DNA from: Arthrobacter sp. H20 | Lineage (GTDB): Bacteria > Actinomycetota > Actinomycetes > Actinomycetales > Micrococcaceae | Direction: 5' to 3' | DNA length: 35,523 nt | Assembly: GCF_000520515.1 (NCBI RefSeq) | Contig: NZ_KI914729.1 | Location: 14,363 to 49,885, forward strand | Part shown: piece after piece, positions 1 to 8,161 of the stretch | Position numbering within the stretch: position 1 is the stretch's first letter | Layout of the letters: every line of letters starts with the position of its first letter | Notes under the pieces: model-generated | Told to the model about the DNA's origin: nothing | The model's database searches: none | What the model saw: the letters and a program-made list of their open reading frames with translations, nothing else | Made by a program: the position numbers and the translations under genes

Positions 1-2
1 GC

Positions 3-746
3 GAGCCTGTCTACGGCCTCTTCTGTGCCATCCCCTCACCGGCGCTGGTCGAAATGATTGGCTGCGCGGGTTACGACTTCGTGGTTCTTGACTGCGAGCA
101 TTCCCTCGTGGACCCGCAGGAGCTGGAGAACTTGATCCGCGCGGCGGAAGCGGTTGGCCTTACACCTCTGGTCCGCATAGCACCTGCTGATCACTCAGCC
201 ACGCTCCGGGCGCTCGATGCGGGCGCCATGGGCGTCGTCGTCCCGCACGTGGAGAGCCGAGCTGACGTCGACGCCGCCATCCAGGCCGCCCGTTACCACC
301 CCGAGGGTAAGCGGTCGCTGGCAGTCGGCCGCGTTTCCGGCTTCGGTCTCATCGACCCCGCAGAGTACATTGCCCGTGCCAATGAGGAGATCATGGTCAT
401 ACCCCTCATCGAGGACGCGGCCGGGGTCGACGCCATCGACGGGATCCTTGCCGGCGGGGGTGTGGACCTCATCATCCCAGGCCCCGCAGACCTATCCCAG
501 TCCTATGGTCTGCCCTGGCAAACGCGCCATCCGGTTGTTCTTGACGCCCTGGACAGCCTGCACGCCGCGTGCGTGGAACACGGCGTTCCGTTCTGCCCGA
601 TTTCCCGCACGCCGGAGTCACATGACAGCTGGCGGCAGGCGGGCGTCTCGGCCTTCATCCTCGGGGAGGAGCGCGACCTCGCAGCCGGAGCCCTCCGCAG
701 GCACCTGGATGGGCTCCGGAATGCTTCCTTGCAGCCCAGGCCCTGA
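3..746 (+). CDS. HpcH/HpaI aldolase-family protein (possible SbnG-like citrate synthase), 5' end outside window
   Basis: The frame is open to the left edge, so the first residues lie outside the window. The visible part starts EPVYGLFCAIPSPALVEM before the internal Met at 54. It has the class II aldolase TIM-barrel pattern: FVVLDCEHS (metal and substrate region), PLVRIAPAD, a GAMGVVVPHVES segment and an LIEDAAGVD strand. The family cleaves or condenses 2-oxo acids using a divalent metal. In staphyloferrin B clusters one member, SbnG, makes citrate for siderophore assembly. The siderophore-interacting reductase and importer downstream make an SbnG-like role attractive, but residues alone do not separate it from a catabolic HpaI aldolase. 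It ends about 145 bases before the next gene and is probably the last biosynthetic gene of a cluster to the left. Family call firm; citrate synthase role is inference. Confidence 0.85.
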   Translation, partial: EPVYGLFCAIPSPALVEMIGCAGYDFVVLDCEHSLVDPQELENLIRAAEAVGLTPLVRIAPADHSATLRALDAGAMGVVVPHVESRADVDAAIQAARYHPEGKRSLAVGRVSGFGLIDPAEYIARANEEIMVIPLIEDAAGVDAIDGILAGGGVDLIIPGPADLSQSYGLPWQTRHPVVLDALDSLHAACVEHGVPFCPISRTPESHDSWRQAGVSAFILGEERDLAAGALRRHLDGLRNASLQPRP

Positions 747-890
747 CCCAATACTCGGGGCGGGCCCGGTGCATTGTTGTTGACAGCTGCCTGCTCCGGC
801 AAACTCCTCCTACTACAGCCCGCCGTACAGTCCCTTCAAAACGCACCGTCTTTTCACACCGGCCGAACCGCCGAAAAAGGAAGCAGATCC

Positions 891-1895
891 ATGTACGCCG
901 CCGCACTTACCCCCGCTCACCCGGTCCGCGTGTTCGACGTCATCGTCCGCCGCGTCCAGGACCTGACCCCGCATTTCCGCCGCATCACCTTCACCGGCCC
1001 GGCGCTGGACCGGTTCGGGGTCCCGGGGCCGACACTTGACCTGAGGATTAAGATGCTGCTGTCCGTTCCCGGACAGACCCTGTCCCGGCCAGGCCCACCG
1101 GACGGACAGCTGCGCGAGGGCTGGTACCGGAACTGGCTCCAGAAAGAACAGCCGGGACGCGGCTGGATACGCAGCTACACCGTCCGCGCTCTCCGCGCCA
1201 CCGCCCATTGCCGGGAGCTGGACGTAGATTTCGTCATCCACCCCGCCGCCGACGGCCACGGCGCCCCGGCCTCGGACTGGGCCCGGGCGGCCGCACCCGG
1301 CACCGGCGCGGTCATCATCGGCCCCGACGCCGAAGCCATCACCGCTGCCACCGGACTGAGCGAAACAGGTATAAGGTGGAACCCCCAAGGGGCCCGGCAG
1401 ATCCTTCTGGCCGGCGATGAAACCGCAGTTCCGGCGATCAGCTCCATCCTCGAAGCCCTGCCGGCCCATGTCACCGGCCATGCGTTCCTGGAAGTCCCCG
1501 ACGGCAGCGACTTTCAAAACATCAGCACCGACTCGGGAGTCCAGATCAGCTGGCTGGCACGACATCCCACAGGCGCGCTCCGCGGTGAGCTGCTGTACGG
1601 GGCCGTGCGGGCGAAACGCCAGGTAAACACAGCCACACAGGAAAACACACACGCCATGTATGCGTGGGTAGCCGGCGAAGCAGGCACCGTGAAGAGCCTG
1701 CGCCGATACCTTGTGAATCAGCTCGGACTGGACCCCAGACAATCTGAATTCAGAGCGTACTGGAGCCTTGGTAAATCCGGCTCCGGAACCAATGGCACCC
1801 CGAACGCCGGGAACCTCCATCCCGGGTTCCGAGGTGCCACCGGGGCGACGGTCAGCCCCGTCGATAACGCCAACGCTGTAGCGTGGGGCAATTAG
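891..1895 (+). CDS. Siderophore-interacting FAD-binding protein (SIP/ViuB-type ferric-siderophore reductase)
   Basis: A 334-residue flavoprotein of the SIP family. These cytoplasmic enzymes reduce the ferric-siderophore complex so that Fe(II) is released after import. An FAD-binding beta-barrel opens with FDVIVRRVQDLTPHFRRITF and continues to the RSYTVRAL flavin motif. Next come DVDFVIHP and a GPASDWA-like loop, then a NAD(P)H-binding half with ILLAGDETAVPAISSILEAL (about residues 166-185) and a C-terminal YAWVAGEAGTVKSLRRYL segment. The start at 891 has an AAGGAAG ribosome site seven bases upstream. An in-frame start at 774 exists but adds an unconserved leader and has no such site. It sits between the aldolase and the Cys-rich protein, in the same direction. 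The C-terminal tail after AYWSLGKSG is low-complexity and longer than usual. Confidence 0.92.
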   Translation: MYAAALTPAHPVRVFDVIVRRVQDLTPHFRRITFTGPALDRFGVPGPTLDLRIKMLLSVPGQTLSRPGPPDGQLREGWYRNWLQKEQPGRGWIRSYTVRALRATAHCRELDVDFVIHPAADGHGAPASDWARAAAPGTGAVIIGPDAEAITAATGLSETGIRWNPQGARQILLAGDETAVPAISSILEALPAHVTGHAFLEVPDGSDFQNISTDSGVQISWLARHPTGALRGELLYGAVRAKRQVNTATQENTHAMYAWVAGEAGTVKSLRRYLVNQLGLDPRQSEFRAYWSLGKSGSGTNGTPNAGNLHPGFRGATGATVSPVDNANAVAWGN

Positions 1896-1988
1896 GGCAC
1901 ACAACTGGGTCTTTTTGATCAGCCCGGACAGGCCTACCGTGGACAGAAGAAGCGGCCCGTCCCGGGCAGCCGAACCACGGAGGATCCC

Positions 1989-2273
1989 ATGACAACGCAC
2001 GTCGCAGACTGCAGCGTAAGCAATTGTTCCTTCAACGACCACTCCGCATGTAACGCCGCAGCGATCACAGTCGGCGGCACGGAAGACCATGCATCCTGCG
2101 CCACCTTCATTGACACCGGGACCCACGGAGGCCTGCCCAAAGTCCTGGCCGACGTCGGGGCATGCCAGCGCTCCGAATGCGTGCACAACGACCACCTAAT
2201 GTGCCAGGCATCCGAGGTCCACGTCGGCCCGGGAGCTGACAACGCCGACTGCCTCACCTACTCACGCAGGTAG
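1989..2273 (+). CDS. Tandem DUF1540 cysteine-rich putative metal-binding protein
   Basis: This 94-residue protein contains two copies of a Cys4 module with identical spacing, C-x4-C-x7-C-x15-C, in residues about 8-37 and 59-88. Each module has an NDH motif and an A-x-x-(I/V)-x-V strand, which matches DUF1540. The Cys pattern suggests metal binding, but no biochemical role is established that I know of. GGAGG lies just upstream of the ATG. It is about 90 bases downstream of the siderophore reductase and in the same direction, so co-transcription is plausible. The link to iron is by position only. No signal peptide is present, so it should be cytoplasmic. Confidence 0.85.
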   Translation: MTTHVADCSVSNCSFNDHSACNAAAITVGGTEDHASCATFIDTGTHGGLPKVLADVGACQRSECVHNDHLMCQASEVHVGPGADNADCLTYSRR

Positions 2274-2608
2274 GCCGGCGAAAAGCTCTGCGACACAGGC
2301 GAGACCTGCAGCAGGCCACCGCCCGGAGCACCTCTTCGACGGTCGGGAGCTGCATCTCAGGTTGCTTGCGGCGTTGTTTGGAAGCGGCGAAGTGGCGTCC
2401 AACGAATTACCAGGACGATGAACGGTGAGGAGAACCCACAGCCCACTCTCGACCCGGAGCTACAAGCTCACCGTCGACGAATGCGTGCTGAATTTCCCCA
2501 TCACGCGCGCAATGTCCTACCACCACGAGGACGCCAGTCGGGCTCGCCACAGCCTCCTAACCGCTGGCCCCCGCAGGAGCGAAAGAGCCGCGGTGAGGAC
2601 ATGGAGCG
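2274..2608 (+). other. Intergenic region with no convincing gene
   Basis: Two short overlapping frames (2418-2612 and 2425-2625) run through here, but neither has a recognisable domain. One contains KLTVDECVLNFPITRAM, faintly like an excisionase-type HTH. The other ends in a TGA that overlaps the GTG at 2609, as a translationally coupled upstream gene would. Both are followed by a decayed regulator gene, so this is probably degraded DNA. Confidence 0.4.
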
Positions 2609-2924
2609 GTGAGCCGCCTCTCTAATCTGCTCAATGACTCCAACACCGAGTAATTGTCCGCGCGGCGTATCCGAGCAATCGCGGAATCCAAGGGTGTGAA
2701 GGTTTCCAACACATCCATCTCGAAGTACCTGCGCGGGGAACCCGAGCGAGACTATCTTCAAGGCCTTCTTCGTGGTGCTCCGCATCCCGATGGAGGAGCT
2801 TCGGGATGCGGCTGGCGCACCTAAGGGAGAGCCCTCACCGTTCGTTCTGCTGGACAGCAGGCCATGGACGAGCCGGTACGCCGCCAGGCCGGGGATGTCC
2901 ACATCATTGTGGGTGCCGGGGTAG
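2609..2924 (+). pseudogene. Broken XRE-like helix-turn-helix regulator
   Basis: From GTG 2609 the frame reads MSRLSNLLNDSNTE, then an in-frame TAA (2651-2653), then LSARRIRAIAESKG and SNTSISKYLRGE. This is the N-terminal and recognition-helix pattern of XRE-type regulators. The continuation, ETIFKAFFVVLRIPMEELRDAAG, is in a different frame, so there is a frameshift near 2735-2745. After GEPSPFVL the similarity is lost and the frame stops at 2922-2924. One nonsense codon, one frameshift and a lost C terminus indicate a pseudogene. It may once have regulated the element or the neighbouring iron genes. The identification rests on motif reading only. Confidence 0.65.
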
Positions 2925-2968
2925 AGATTTGCGAACATTCCTGGGTCCTGATGATGATCGTATGGCGA

Positions 2969-3015
2969 AGGCAGCAGCCACGGGATGTTGTGGTTCCCGA
3001 ATGTGGCTGCTGCCT
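2969..3015 (-). terminator. Inverted repeat downstream of the siderophore-binding protein gene
   Basis: A 13-bp perfect inverted repeat has arms AGGCAGCAGCCAC (2969-2981) and GTGGCTGCTGCCT (3003-3015) around a 21-base loop. It begins about 11 bases past the stop of the reverse-strand gene. No T-run follows on either strand, so intrinsic termination is possible rather than certain. It could also stabilise the 3' end of the transcript. Confidence 0.5.
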
Positions 3016-3025
3016 CTTGTTGTGT

Positions 3026-4039
3026 CTACGGCAGGTGGGGATCCACGCCGTAGTGGTTGGCAAGGTCGGTGATGACAGCGTGGGCTCCCTGGATGCTGAC
3101 GGACGCGAGGAACGTCGCATCATCGACCGGGAGGACGTCTCCTTCAAGACGCTCCCACAAAGGATTCGATTCGAACTTCTCCTGTTGGGCGCGGGCAGCG
3201 TCGCCTTCAGGGCCTTCGGGGGTGAAAGCACTGACCATAATCAGTCCGGCATCGCCTTCAAGGATTTGCTCAGCGGAGAGCGGAACGAAAATCGATTCTG
3301 TAGTATCCGGTGCATCTTCAGGACGCGGAATGCCCATATCGGCCATGATTTCGCCGATGAAGGAGTCGGAAGAGTAAAGGCGCGCGGTGTCTTCACCGGC
3401 GAAGCGAATCAGCGAGTAGGTGGCATCGGGCTTGGTGGCCAAAATTTCCTCTCCGACCGCCTTAGCCCGTTGCTCATAGGCAGTGACCAATTCCTCGGCC
3501 TTTTCCTTCTTGCCCAGGGCTTCGCCTAGGAAGACGACGTTTTCCTTCCACGTCGGACCGGTGCTGTCGGAGAAAATTGTGGGTGCGATTTTCGACAGCT
3601 GTGGGTAGAGGGCTTCATGGCGGACTTTCGCCGAAACAATCAGATCCGGTTCCAGTTCCAGAATCTGTTCCAGGTTAGGTTCTGCGAGGGTGCCCACATT
3701 CACGGAATCTTTGGTCACTTCATCAACCTCCCCAAGGTACGGGGCGAAAGGATCATTTGGGTCCTGACGGTACTGGACGTACCCGACCAGGTCCGCTTCA
3801 AGTAACAACGCGGCATCGATGTAGCTCGAGTCCAATGCGACGACCCGCTGCGGTCGTTCCTCGATGGTGGTGGAACCCATGATGTGTTCCATCGTCAGCG
3901 GATAGGTCCCGGCCTCAGCGGAGGTTGAGGCGGCGGAGGTTGTGTCGTTGGTGGCTGCGGGAGCGCCGCACGCAGCGGTGCCCAGTAGTGCGGCGCCTGC
4001 CGCGGCTGCCCAGAGTGGCTTGAGGAGATGAATTTTCAC
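3026..4039 (-). CDS. Iron-siderophore ABC transporter substrate-binding lipoprotein (FepB/FecB type)
   Basis: This is the extracytoplasmic receptor that captures ferric siderophore and delivers it to the FecCD permeases. From GTG 4039 (337 residues) it opens VKIHLLKPLWAAAAGAALLG and then TAACG, a signal peptide with a lipid-attachment Cys. A polar linker rich in T, S and A follows. The mature part is a type III binding fold: RPQRVVALDSSYIDAALLL, LEADLVGYV, NLEQILELEPDLIV and a C-terminal VSIQGAHAVITDLANHYG. A TTG at 4054 in the same frame would add five residues; I prefer GTG because GAAAG is correctly spaced before it. The gene diverges from the permease operon across a 131-base gap holding the iron box, so both should be repressed by iron through a DtxR/IdeR regulator. 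Confidence 0.93.
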   Translation of the reverse strand: MKIHLLKPLWAAAAGAALLGTAACGAPAATNDTTSAASTSAEAGTYPLTMEHIMGSTTIEERPQRVVALDSSYIDAALLLEADLVGYVQYRQDPNDPFAPYLGEVDEVTKDSVNVGTLAEPNLEQILELEPDLIVSAKVRHEALYPQLSKIAPTIFSDSTGPTWKENVVFLGEALGKKEKAEELVTAYEQRAKAVGEEILATKPDATYSLIRFAGEDTARLYSSDSFIGEIMADMGIPRPEDAPDTTESIFVPLSAEQILEGDAGLIMVSAFTPEGPEGDAARAQQEKFESNPLWERLEGDVLPVDDATFLASVSIQGAHAVITDLANHYGVDPHLP

Positions 4040-4085
4040 GAGAACTGCTTTCAATGGGGCCAGGCGCGTCAGTGCGCGTAATGGG

Positions 4086-4104
4086 TTAGGTAAGCCTTAC
4101 CTGT
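4086..4104. promoter_or_regulatory. DtxR/IdeR iron box in the divergent promoter
   Basis: The 19-mer TTAGGTAAGCCTTACCTGT contains the perfect palindrome AGGTAAG-C-CTTACCT (4088-4102). It closely matches the actinobacterial iron-box consensus TTAGGTTAGSCTAACCTAA. It lies between the divergent binding-protein gene and the permease operon, about 47 and 67 bases from their starts. That placement fits iron-dependent repression in both directions. Regulator identity is inferred from the consensus; no dtxR/ideR gene is in the window. Confidence 0.88.
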
Positions 4105-4170
4105 CGTAGACTGTAGCAGCAGTCAGGAAATACAACATACGGGCATGACGTATTTAGCAAAGGGGTATCG

Positions 4171-5253
4171 GTGAAGGTCATGGGCTCTGGTTCTGTCCTC
4201 GCCGCGGATGCAGCCCCGCCGCAGGAAAGGAAGCCCGGGGAAGGTCGTACACAACAAGCCGTGCGCCTACCCCCGGCAGCATCGCTGCTCTTCGCCTTGC
4301 TGGTGCTGCTGGCGGCAGTGGTTCTGAGTCTTTGCATTGGTGGTCAGCCGTCCTCGGTGGCGGAGGCGTGGCACGCTGTTTTTGGGCCAACGGGTACGAC
4401 CATGGATGTCACAATCCGTGAGTTGCGCTGGCCGCGCACGCTCATGGCCGCGGTTGCCGGTGTCTGTCTGGGGCTGGCGGGGACCCTCGTTCAGGGACAC
4501 ACCCGCAACCCCATCGCCGACCCGGGGTTGTTGGGCATCAATCAGGGTGCGGCCCTGGCCATCGTGGCCGCCATTGCGGTTGCCGGTCAGGTTCCGCCCC
4601 TGGCCCAGGCGTTGTTGGCTTTCGCCGGAGCGCTGCTGGCCAGTATCGCGGTCTTCCTGATCGGCTCTGCCGCCCGGCATGGAGCCACCCCGGTCACCCT
4701 CGTGCTGGCCGGCGCCGCGGTGACGGCCCTGTGCTCGGGAGTGGTGTCTGGGATCGTGTTGCTTAACGAGGCGGCGCTGGACACGTTGCGTTTTTGGCAG
4801 GTCGGCTCCCTGGCTGGACGCAGTGAAGCATTGCCGGTCATCTGGCCGTTCATTCTTGTCGGTCTCATTCTGGCTGTTCTCAACACCGGGGCACTGAACG
4901 CGTTGGCCCTCGGTGAGGACACTGCCACGTCGTTGGGGATTTCCGTGTTTACTGCCCGCGCTACGGGTATCGCGGCGATTACCTTGCTGGCCGGTTCCGC
5001 TGTCACGATGGCCGGACCGATTGCTTTCGCGGGGTTGTTGGTCCCGCATCTTGCCCGGGCGCTGGTCGGTGCTGACTACCGTTGGTTGATCATGGTCTCA
5101 CCCGTGGCAGGGGCCGCTTTGCTGTTGCTCGCTGACACCGCTGGCCGGGTCATTGCCCGGCCCGGAGAGCTTTCCGTGGGCGTGGTACTTGCCGTCATCG
5201 GCGCACCGTTCTTCGTTTACCTTGCACGGCGCCGCAGGCTGGTGACGTTATGA
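4171..5253 (+). CDS. FecCD-family ferric-siderophore ABC permease (first subunit)
   Basis: A 360-residue polytopic membrane protein, one half of the BtuC-like channel. A cytoplasmic leader of about 30 residues precedes about nine to ten hydrophobic segments. Family motifs include LRWPRTLMAAVAGVCLGLAG, NPIADPGLLGINQGA (the usual NPLADPGLLG), the LGEDTATSLGI coupling loop that contacts the ATPase, and GPIAFAGLLVPHLAR near the C terminus. The start is GTG 4171 with AGGGG a few bases upstream. The 3' end overlaps the next gene by ATGA, indicating translational coupling. It is the first gene of the operon reading away from the iron box. Confidence 0.95.
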   Translation: MKVMGSGSVLAADAAPPQERKPGEGRTQQAVRLPPAASLLFALLVLLAAVVLSLCIGGQPSSVAEAWHAVFGPTGTTMDVTIRELRWPRTLMAAVAGVCLGLAGTLVQGHTRNPIADPGLLGINQGAALAIVAAIAVAGQVPPLAQALLAFAGALLASIAVFLIGSAARHGATPVTLVLAGAAVTALCSGVVSGIVLLNEAALDTLRFWQVGSLAGRSEALPVIWPFILVGLILAVLNTGALNALALGEDTATSLGISVFTARATGIAAITLLAGSAVTMAGPIAFAGLLVPHLARALVGADYRWLIMVSPVAGAALLLLADTAGRVIARPGELSVGVVLAVIGAPFFVYLARRRRLVTL

Positions 5254-6344
5254 CCACCGACGCAGCGCTCCGTCAGGAACAGCCGTTTCGTTCCATCCGG
5301 GTCTTGCGTGCCGGGCCGGTCTCCCTACGGGTGGACCCGCGCGCTCTGGCAGTGACAGGAGTGCTGGTGCTGGCTGTGGCCGGTTTCGCCGCCCTCCATG
5401 TTGCCTTCGGTGGAACCGCCATCGCTTACCTGGAAGTACTGCGCGCCCTGTTAGGAGATACCACCGATTCCCGGACCTATCTGGCGGTCACCGAGTTCAG
5501 GGCACCCCGGGCAGTGGCCGCGGTCATCGTCGGTACCTGCCTGGGCGCGGCCGGAGCCATCACCCAAACCGTGGCACGCAATCCGCTCGCCAGCCCGGAT
5601 GTCCTCGGGGTGACCTCTGGTGCGTCATTGGGAGCTGTGGCGGTCCTGGTCATCGGCGGCGGTGGCTATGCAGGCCTGAGCGGTGCGGCCGCGACGGTGG
5701 GAATGCCTGCCGCGGCGTTCACCGCGGGACTCATCAGCGGTACGGCGGTTTACCTGCTCGCGTACCGGAACGGCATCGACAGCTTCCGCCTGGTCCTGGT
5801 GGGCCTGGGAATCTCCGGATTCGCTGCCAGTATCACCACCTGGATCCTGACCCTGGGCGATGTCACCAGCGCCGCGCAGGCCCTGACCTGGATCATGGGC
5901 TCACTCAACGGCAAAGACTGGGCGCTGGTACAGCCCATGGCAGTCATCGCCGTCGCCCTTCTCGCCGCCGCTGTCCTGTGCGGTAAATGGCTGCTGTTGA
6001 CCAGCCTGGGCGAGGACACCGCCATCGGGCTCGGGGCCCGCGTCGGCGTCGTGCGGCTGGTTGCGCTAAGCATCGCTGTGCTGCTGGCCTCCACCGCTAC
6101 CGTCGTCGCAGGCCCCTTGGCATTCGTTGCCTTAGCCAGCCCCCAGATTGCCCGGCTTCTGGCCGGATCCGTTGTACCCCCCATCGTTGTCTCCGCCCTG
6201 ACCGGAGCCGTCTTTGTACTGGTAGCAGACACCGTTTCAGCCAACGCCCTAAACACCCCGCTGCCTGCCGGCGTGGCCACTGCCATCATCGGCGCACCAT
6301 TCTTGATTTATCTGATCCTCAAATCCCAGCGGAGACTCACATGA
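5250..6344 (+). CDS. FecCD-family ferric-siderophore ABC permease (second subunit)
   Basis: A 364-residue polytopic membrane protein paired with the preceding permease to form a heterodimeric siderophore channel. Diagnostic stretches are FRAPRAVAAVIVGTCLGAAG, NPLASPDVLGVTSGASLGAV, LTWIMGSLNGKDW (the typical W-x-x-G-S loop), the LGEDTAIGLG coupling helix, and GPLAFVALASPQIARLLAG near the C terminus. Start and stop both use ATGA overlaps with the neighbouring genes, so the three genes must be co-translated. Length and motif order are normal for the family; nothing appears truncated. Confidence 0.95.
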   Translation: MTTDAALRQEQPFRSIRVLRAGPVSLRVDPRALAVTGVLVLAVAGFAALHVAFGGTAIAYLEVLRALLGDTTDSRTYLAVTEFRAPRAVAAVIVGTCLGAAGAITQTVARNPLASPDVLGVTSGASLGAVAVLVIGGGGYAGLSGAAATVGMPAAAFTAGLISGTAVYLLAYRNGIDSFRLVLVGLGISGFAASITTWILTLGDVTSAAQALTWIMGSLNGKDWALVQPMAVIAVALLAAAVLCGKWLLLTSLGEDTAIGLGARVGVVRLVALSIAVLLASTATVVAGPLAFVALASPQIARLLAGSVVPPIVVSALTGAVFVLVADTVSANALNTPLPAGVATAIIGAPFLIYLILKSQRRLT

Positions 6345-7222
6345 AACCCCGGGCCACTGCGATTCCCGTGACGCACACCGATACCCGCCCTCCAGTGGAG
6401 GCCCGGTTGAGGGCGGAAAGCCTTAGCCTTGGCTATGACGGGGCGGATATTATCCAGAACCTTTCCCTGGCCATTCCCGACGGGAAGATCACCTCCATCA
6501 TCGGACCGAACGGGTGCGGCAAGTCCACGCTGCTGCGCGGCCTTGGCCGGCTACTCACTCCCCGGGCAGGGCAGGTGACACTCGACGGAATACCGTTGAC
6601 CACCCAATCCACCCGCCACATCGCGACCCAGCTCAGCGTTCTGCCGCAGGCACCGACGGCGCCGTCCGGGCTCACCGTCGCTGATCTGGTCTCCAGGGGC
6701 CGGCACCCCCGGCAAAAGTGGTACCAACAGTTCTCCGTCCCCGACCACACCGCCATCACGGACGCCCTACAAGCCACCAACATTTCAGACCTCGCCGACA
6801 CCCCGCTTGATGACCTCTCCGGCGGCCAGCAGCAACGCGCCTGGATCTCCATGACTCTGGCCCAGGAAACCGAAATAATCCTGCTCGATGAGCCCACCAC
6901 CTACCTCGACCTGGCCCACCAGGTAGACGTCCTGGAAGTGGTGCAACGACTTAACCACACACACCGCCGCACCGTCGTCATGGTCCTTCACGACATTTCC
7001 CTCGCCGCCCGCTACTCAGACCACATCGTTGCCATGAAGGACGGCGCCATCGTGGCAGCAGGAACACCACACGACGTCGTCACGGTCCAACAGCTGAAGG
7101 AAATCTTTGGTCTGAATGCCCATGTCGTGACCGAACCAACCCAAGGACGACCCCACGTCATCCCCCTCGGAACGTCAGGGACGACGACCCCGGTGCTAGA
7201 AACAGAAATGGCAGGATATTGA
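6341..7222 (+). CDS. Ferric-siderophore ABC transporter ATP-binding protein (FecE/FepC type)
   Basis: A 293-residue cytoplasmic ATPase that powers the FecCD pair. Walker A is GPNGCGKST (residues 55-63), the Q-loop region is LPQAP, the signature is LSGGQQQRAW (159-168), Walker B is IILLDEP (179-185), and the H-loop is VMVLHDISLAARY. The ATG at 6341 overlaps the permease stop and is preceded by GGAG. A longer frame runs back to 5987, but that part overlaps the permease and is not conserved. The C-terminal tail beyond the ABC domain is short and Thr/Pro-rich. This closes the operon controlled by the iron box at 4086. Confidence 0.96.
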   Translation: MKPRATAIPVTHTDTRPPVEARLRAESLSLGYDGADIIQNLSLAIPDGKITSIIGPNGCGKSTLLRGLGRLLTPRAGQVTLDGIPLTTQSTRHIATQLSVLPQAPTAPSGLTVADLVSRGRHPRQKWYQQFSVPDHTAITDALQATNISDLADTPLDDLSGGQQQRAWISMTLAQETEIILLDEPTTYLDLAHQVDVLEVVQRLNHTHRRTVVMVLHDISLAARYSDHIVAMKDGAIVAAGTPHDVVTVQQLKEIFGLNAHVVTEPTQGRPHVIPLGTSGTTTPVLETEMAGY

Positions 7223-7516
7223 CCGGCAGTCCGGCACCGGAGGACTCTCCTAACAGCGGCCCCCGGCATTCCAAACCCGACCGAGCCCGGCCAACCCAGT
7301 CCGCAGTTTCCACTTTCAAGGAACTGAGATGACGTCCATACCCGCATCCTGAACGAGTGCAGAGGACTATGGACATTCCGTGCAGACGACTTCTGAAATG
7401 ACACACAGACATGCGAAAACGCCGTCCGCTTGGATCACAAATCAAGTGCGAAACGTGTATTGTCATAACGCGAGGTGAGATGGATTCTGTGACCCTCGGG
7501 ACTGGGGGAGGACGAC
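7223..7516 (+). other. Intergenic junction between iron block and recombinase
   Basis: No gene is visible. The segment just before the recombinase (about 7444-7475) is less GC-rich and has an imperfect dyad, CGTGTATTGTCATAACGCG. Serine resolvase genes commonly have their recombination site directly upstream, so this is the most likely place for a res-like site. That is positional inference only. Confidence 0.3.
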
Positions 7517-8161
7517 ATGGATCGACCGGAACGCCTGGAGGGCGTCGAGGAGCCGAGGTTGGTGCCTGAGGGTGTGATGCTCGGGTACGCGCGAGTATCA
7601 ACGGTTGATCAGAACCTTGAGGCTCAGCGCCAACAGTTAGTCGACGCTGGCTGCTATGACATCTACGCCGACCATGGGAAGTCTGGTGCGACGATGCCCC
7701 GCCCGCAGCTGGAGGTGTGCCTACGCGCGTTGCAGCCTGGCAACACACTCGTGGTGACCAAACTTGACCGCCTCGGTCGCACAGTGCGCGGGCTCGTGGA
7801 CCTGCTGGACGCCCTGCATGAACGCGGCGTCATGTTCCGGTCTCTGTCCGAGGGCATCGACACGACGACCGCCTCGGGGCGGCTGATGTTCAACATCATC
7901 GCGAGCGTCGCGGAGATGGAGCGTGAGCTTATCCGGGAGCGGACAAAGGCCGGCCTCGCTGTCGCCGCGGGAAAGGGTGGCCGGCCGCCGCGGCTGCAAC
8001 CGCACGACGTCGTTGAGGCCCGCAGACTCCGGGACCAGGAAAAGCAGACGGTCGAGTCGATTGCGAAGAAGTTCAAAGTACATCGGTCGACGATCATTCG
8101 CGCGCTGCGCACTGATGGTCTTGCGGGTGCTGGGTACAAGCGACAACCGAGTGGTCATTAG
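7517..8161 (+). CDS. Serine recombinase (Tn3-type resolvase/invertase)
   Basis: A 214-residue small serine recombinase. The catalytic domain starts MLGYARVST, where the Ser is the nucleophile. It continues through GKSGATMPRPQL, LVVTKLDRLGRTVRGL (Arg residues of the active site), SLSEGIDTTTASGRLMFNI and AEMERELIRERT (E helix). A C-terminal Hin-like HTH, VESIAKKFKVHRSTIIRAL, binds DNA. Start 7517 has GGAGG nine bases upstream; the first 20 residues are an extra leader before the family's usual Met, so a start at 7577 is also possible. It resolves cointegrates or plasmid multimers. It lies about 24 kb from the Tn3 transposase relic at 31560, so a shared origin is not shown. Confidence 0.93.
   Translation: MDRPERLEGVEEPRLVPEGVMLGYARVSTVDQNLEAQRQQLVDAGCYDIYADHGKSGATMPRPQLEVCLRALQPGNTLVVTKLDRLGRTVRGLVDLLDALHERGVMFRSLSEGIDTTTASGRLMFNIIASVAEMERELIRERTKAGLAVAAGKGGRPPRLQPHDVVEARRLRDQEKQTVESIAKKFKVHRSTIIRALRTDGLAGAGYKRQPSGH

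Noticed and set aside
813-2195. Long reverse-strand open frame (460 codons) across the siderophore reductase and DUF1540 genes
   Set aside because: It is antisense to two genes with clear domains, is low-complexity and Gly/Val-rich, and shows no family motif; it is a product of high GC.
2864-3529. Forward frame of 221 codons opposite the siderophore-binding protein
   Set aside because: Antisense to a well-supported lipoprotein gene, with no recognisable domain.
7517-8161. Pairing the serine resolvase with the Tn3 transposase relic as one transposon
   Set aside because: They are about 24 kb apart with unrelated genes between, no terminal repeats were found, and resolvases of this type are common as stand-alone plasmid genes.
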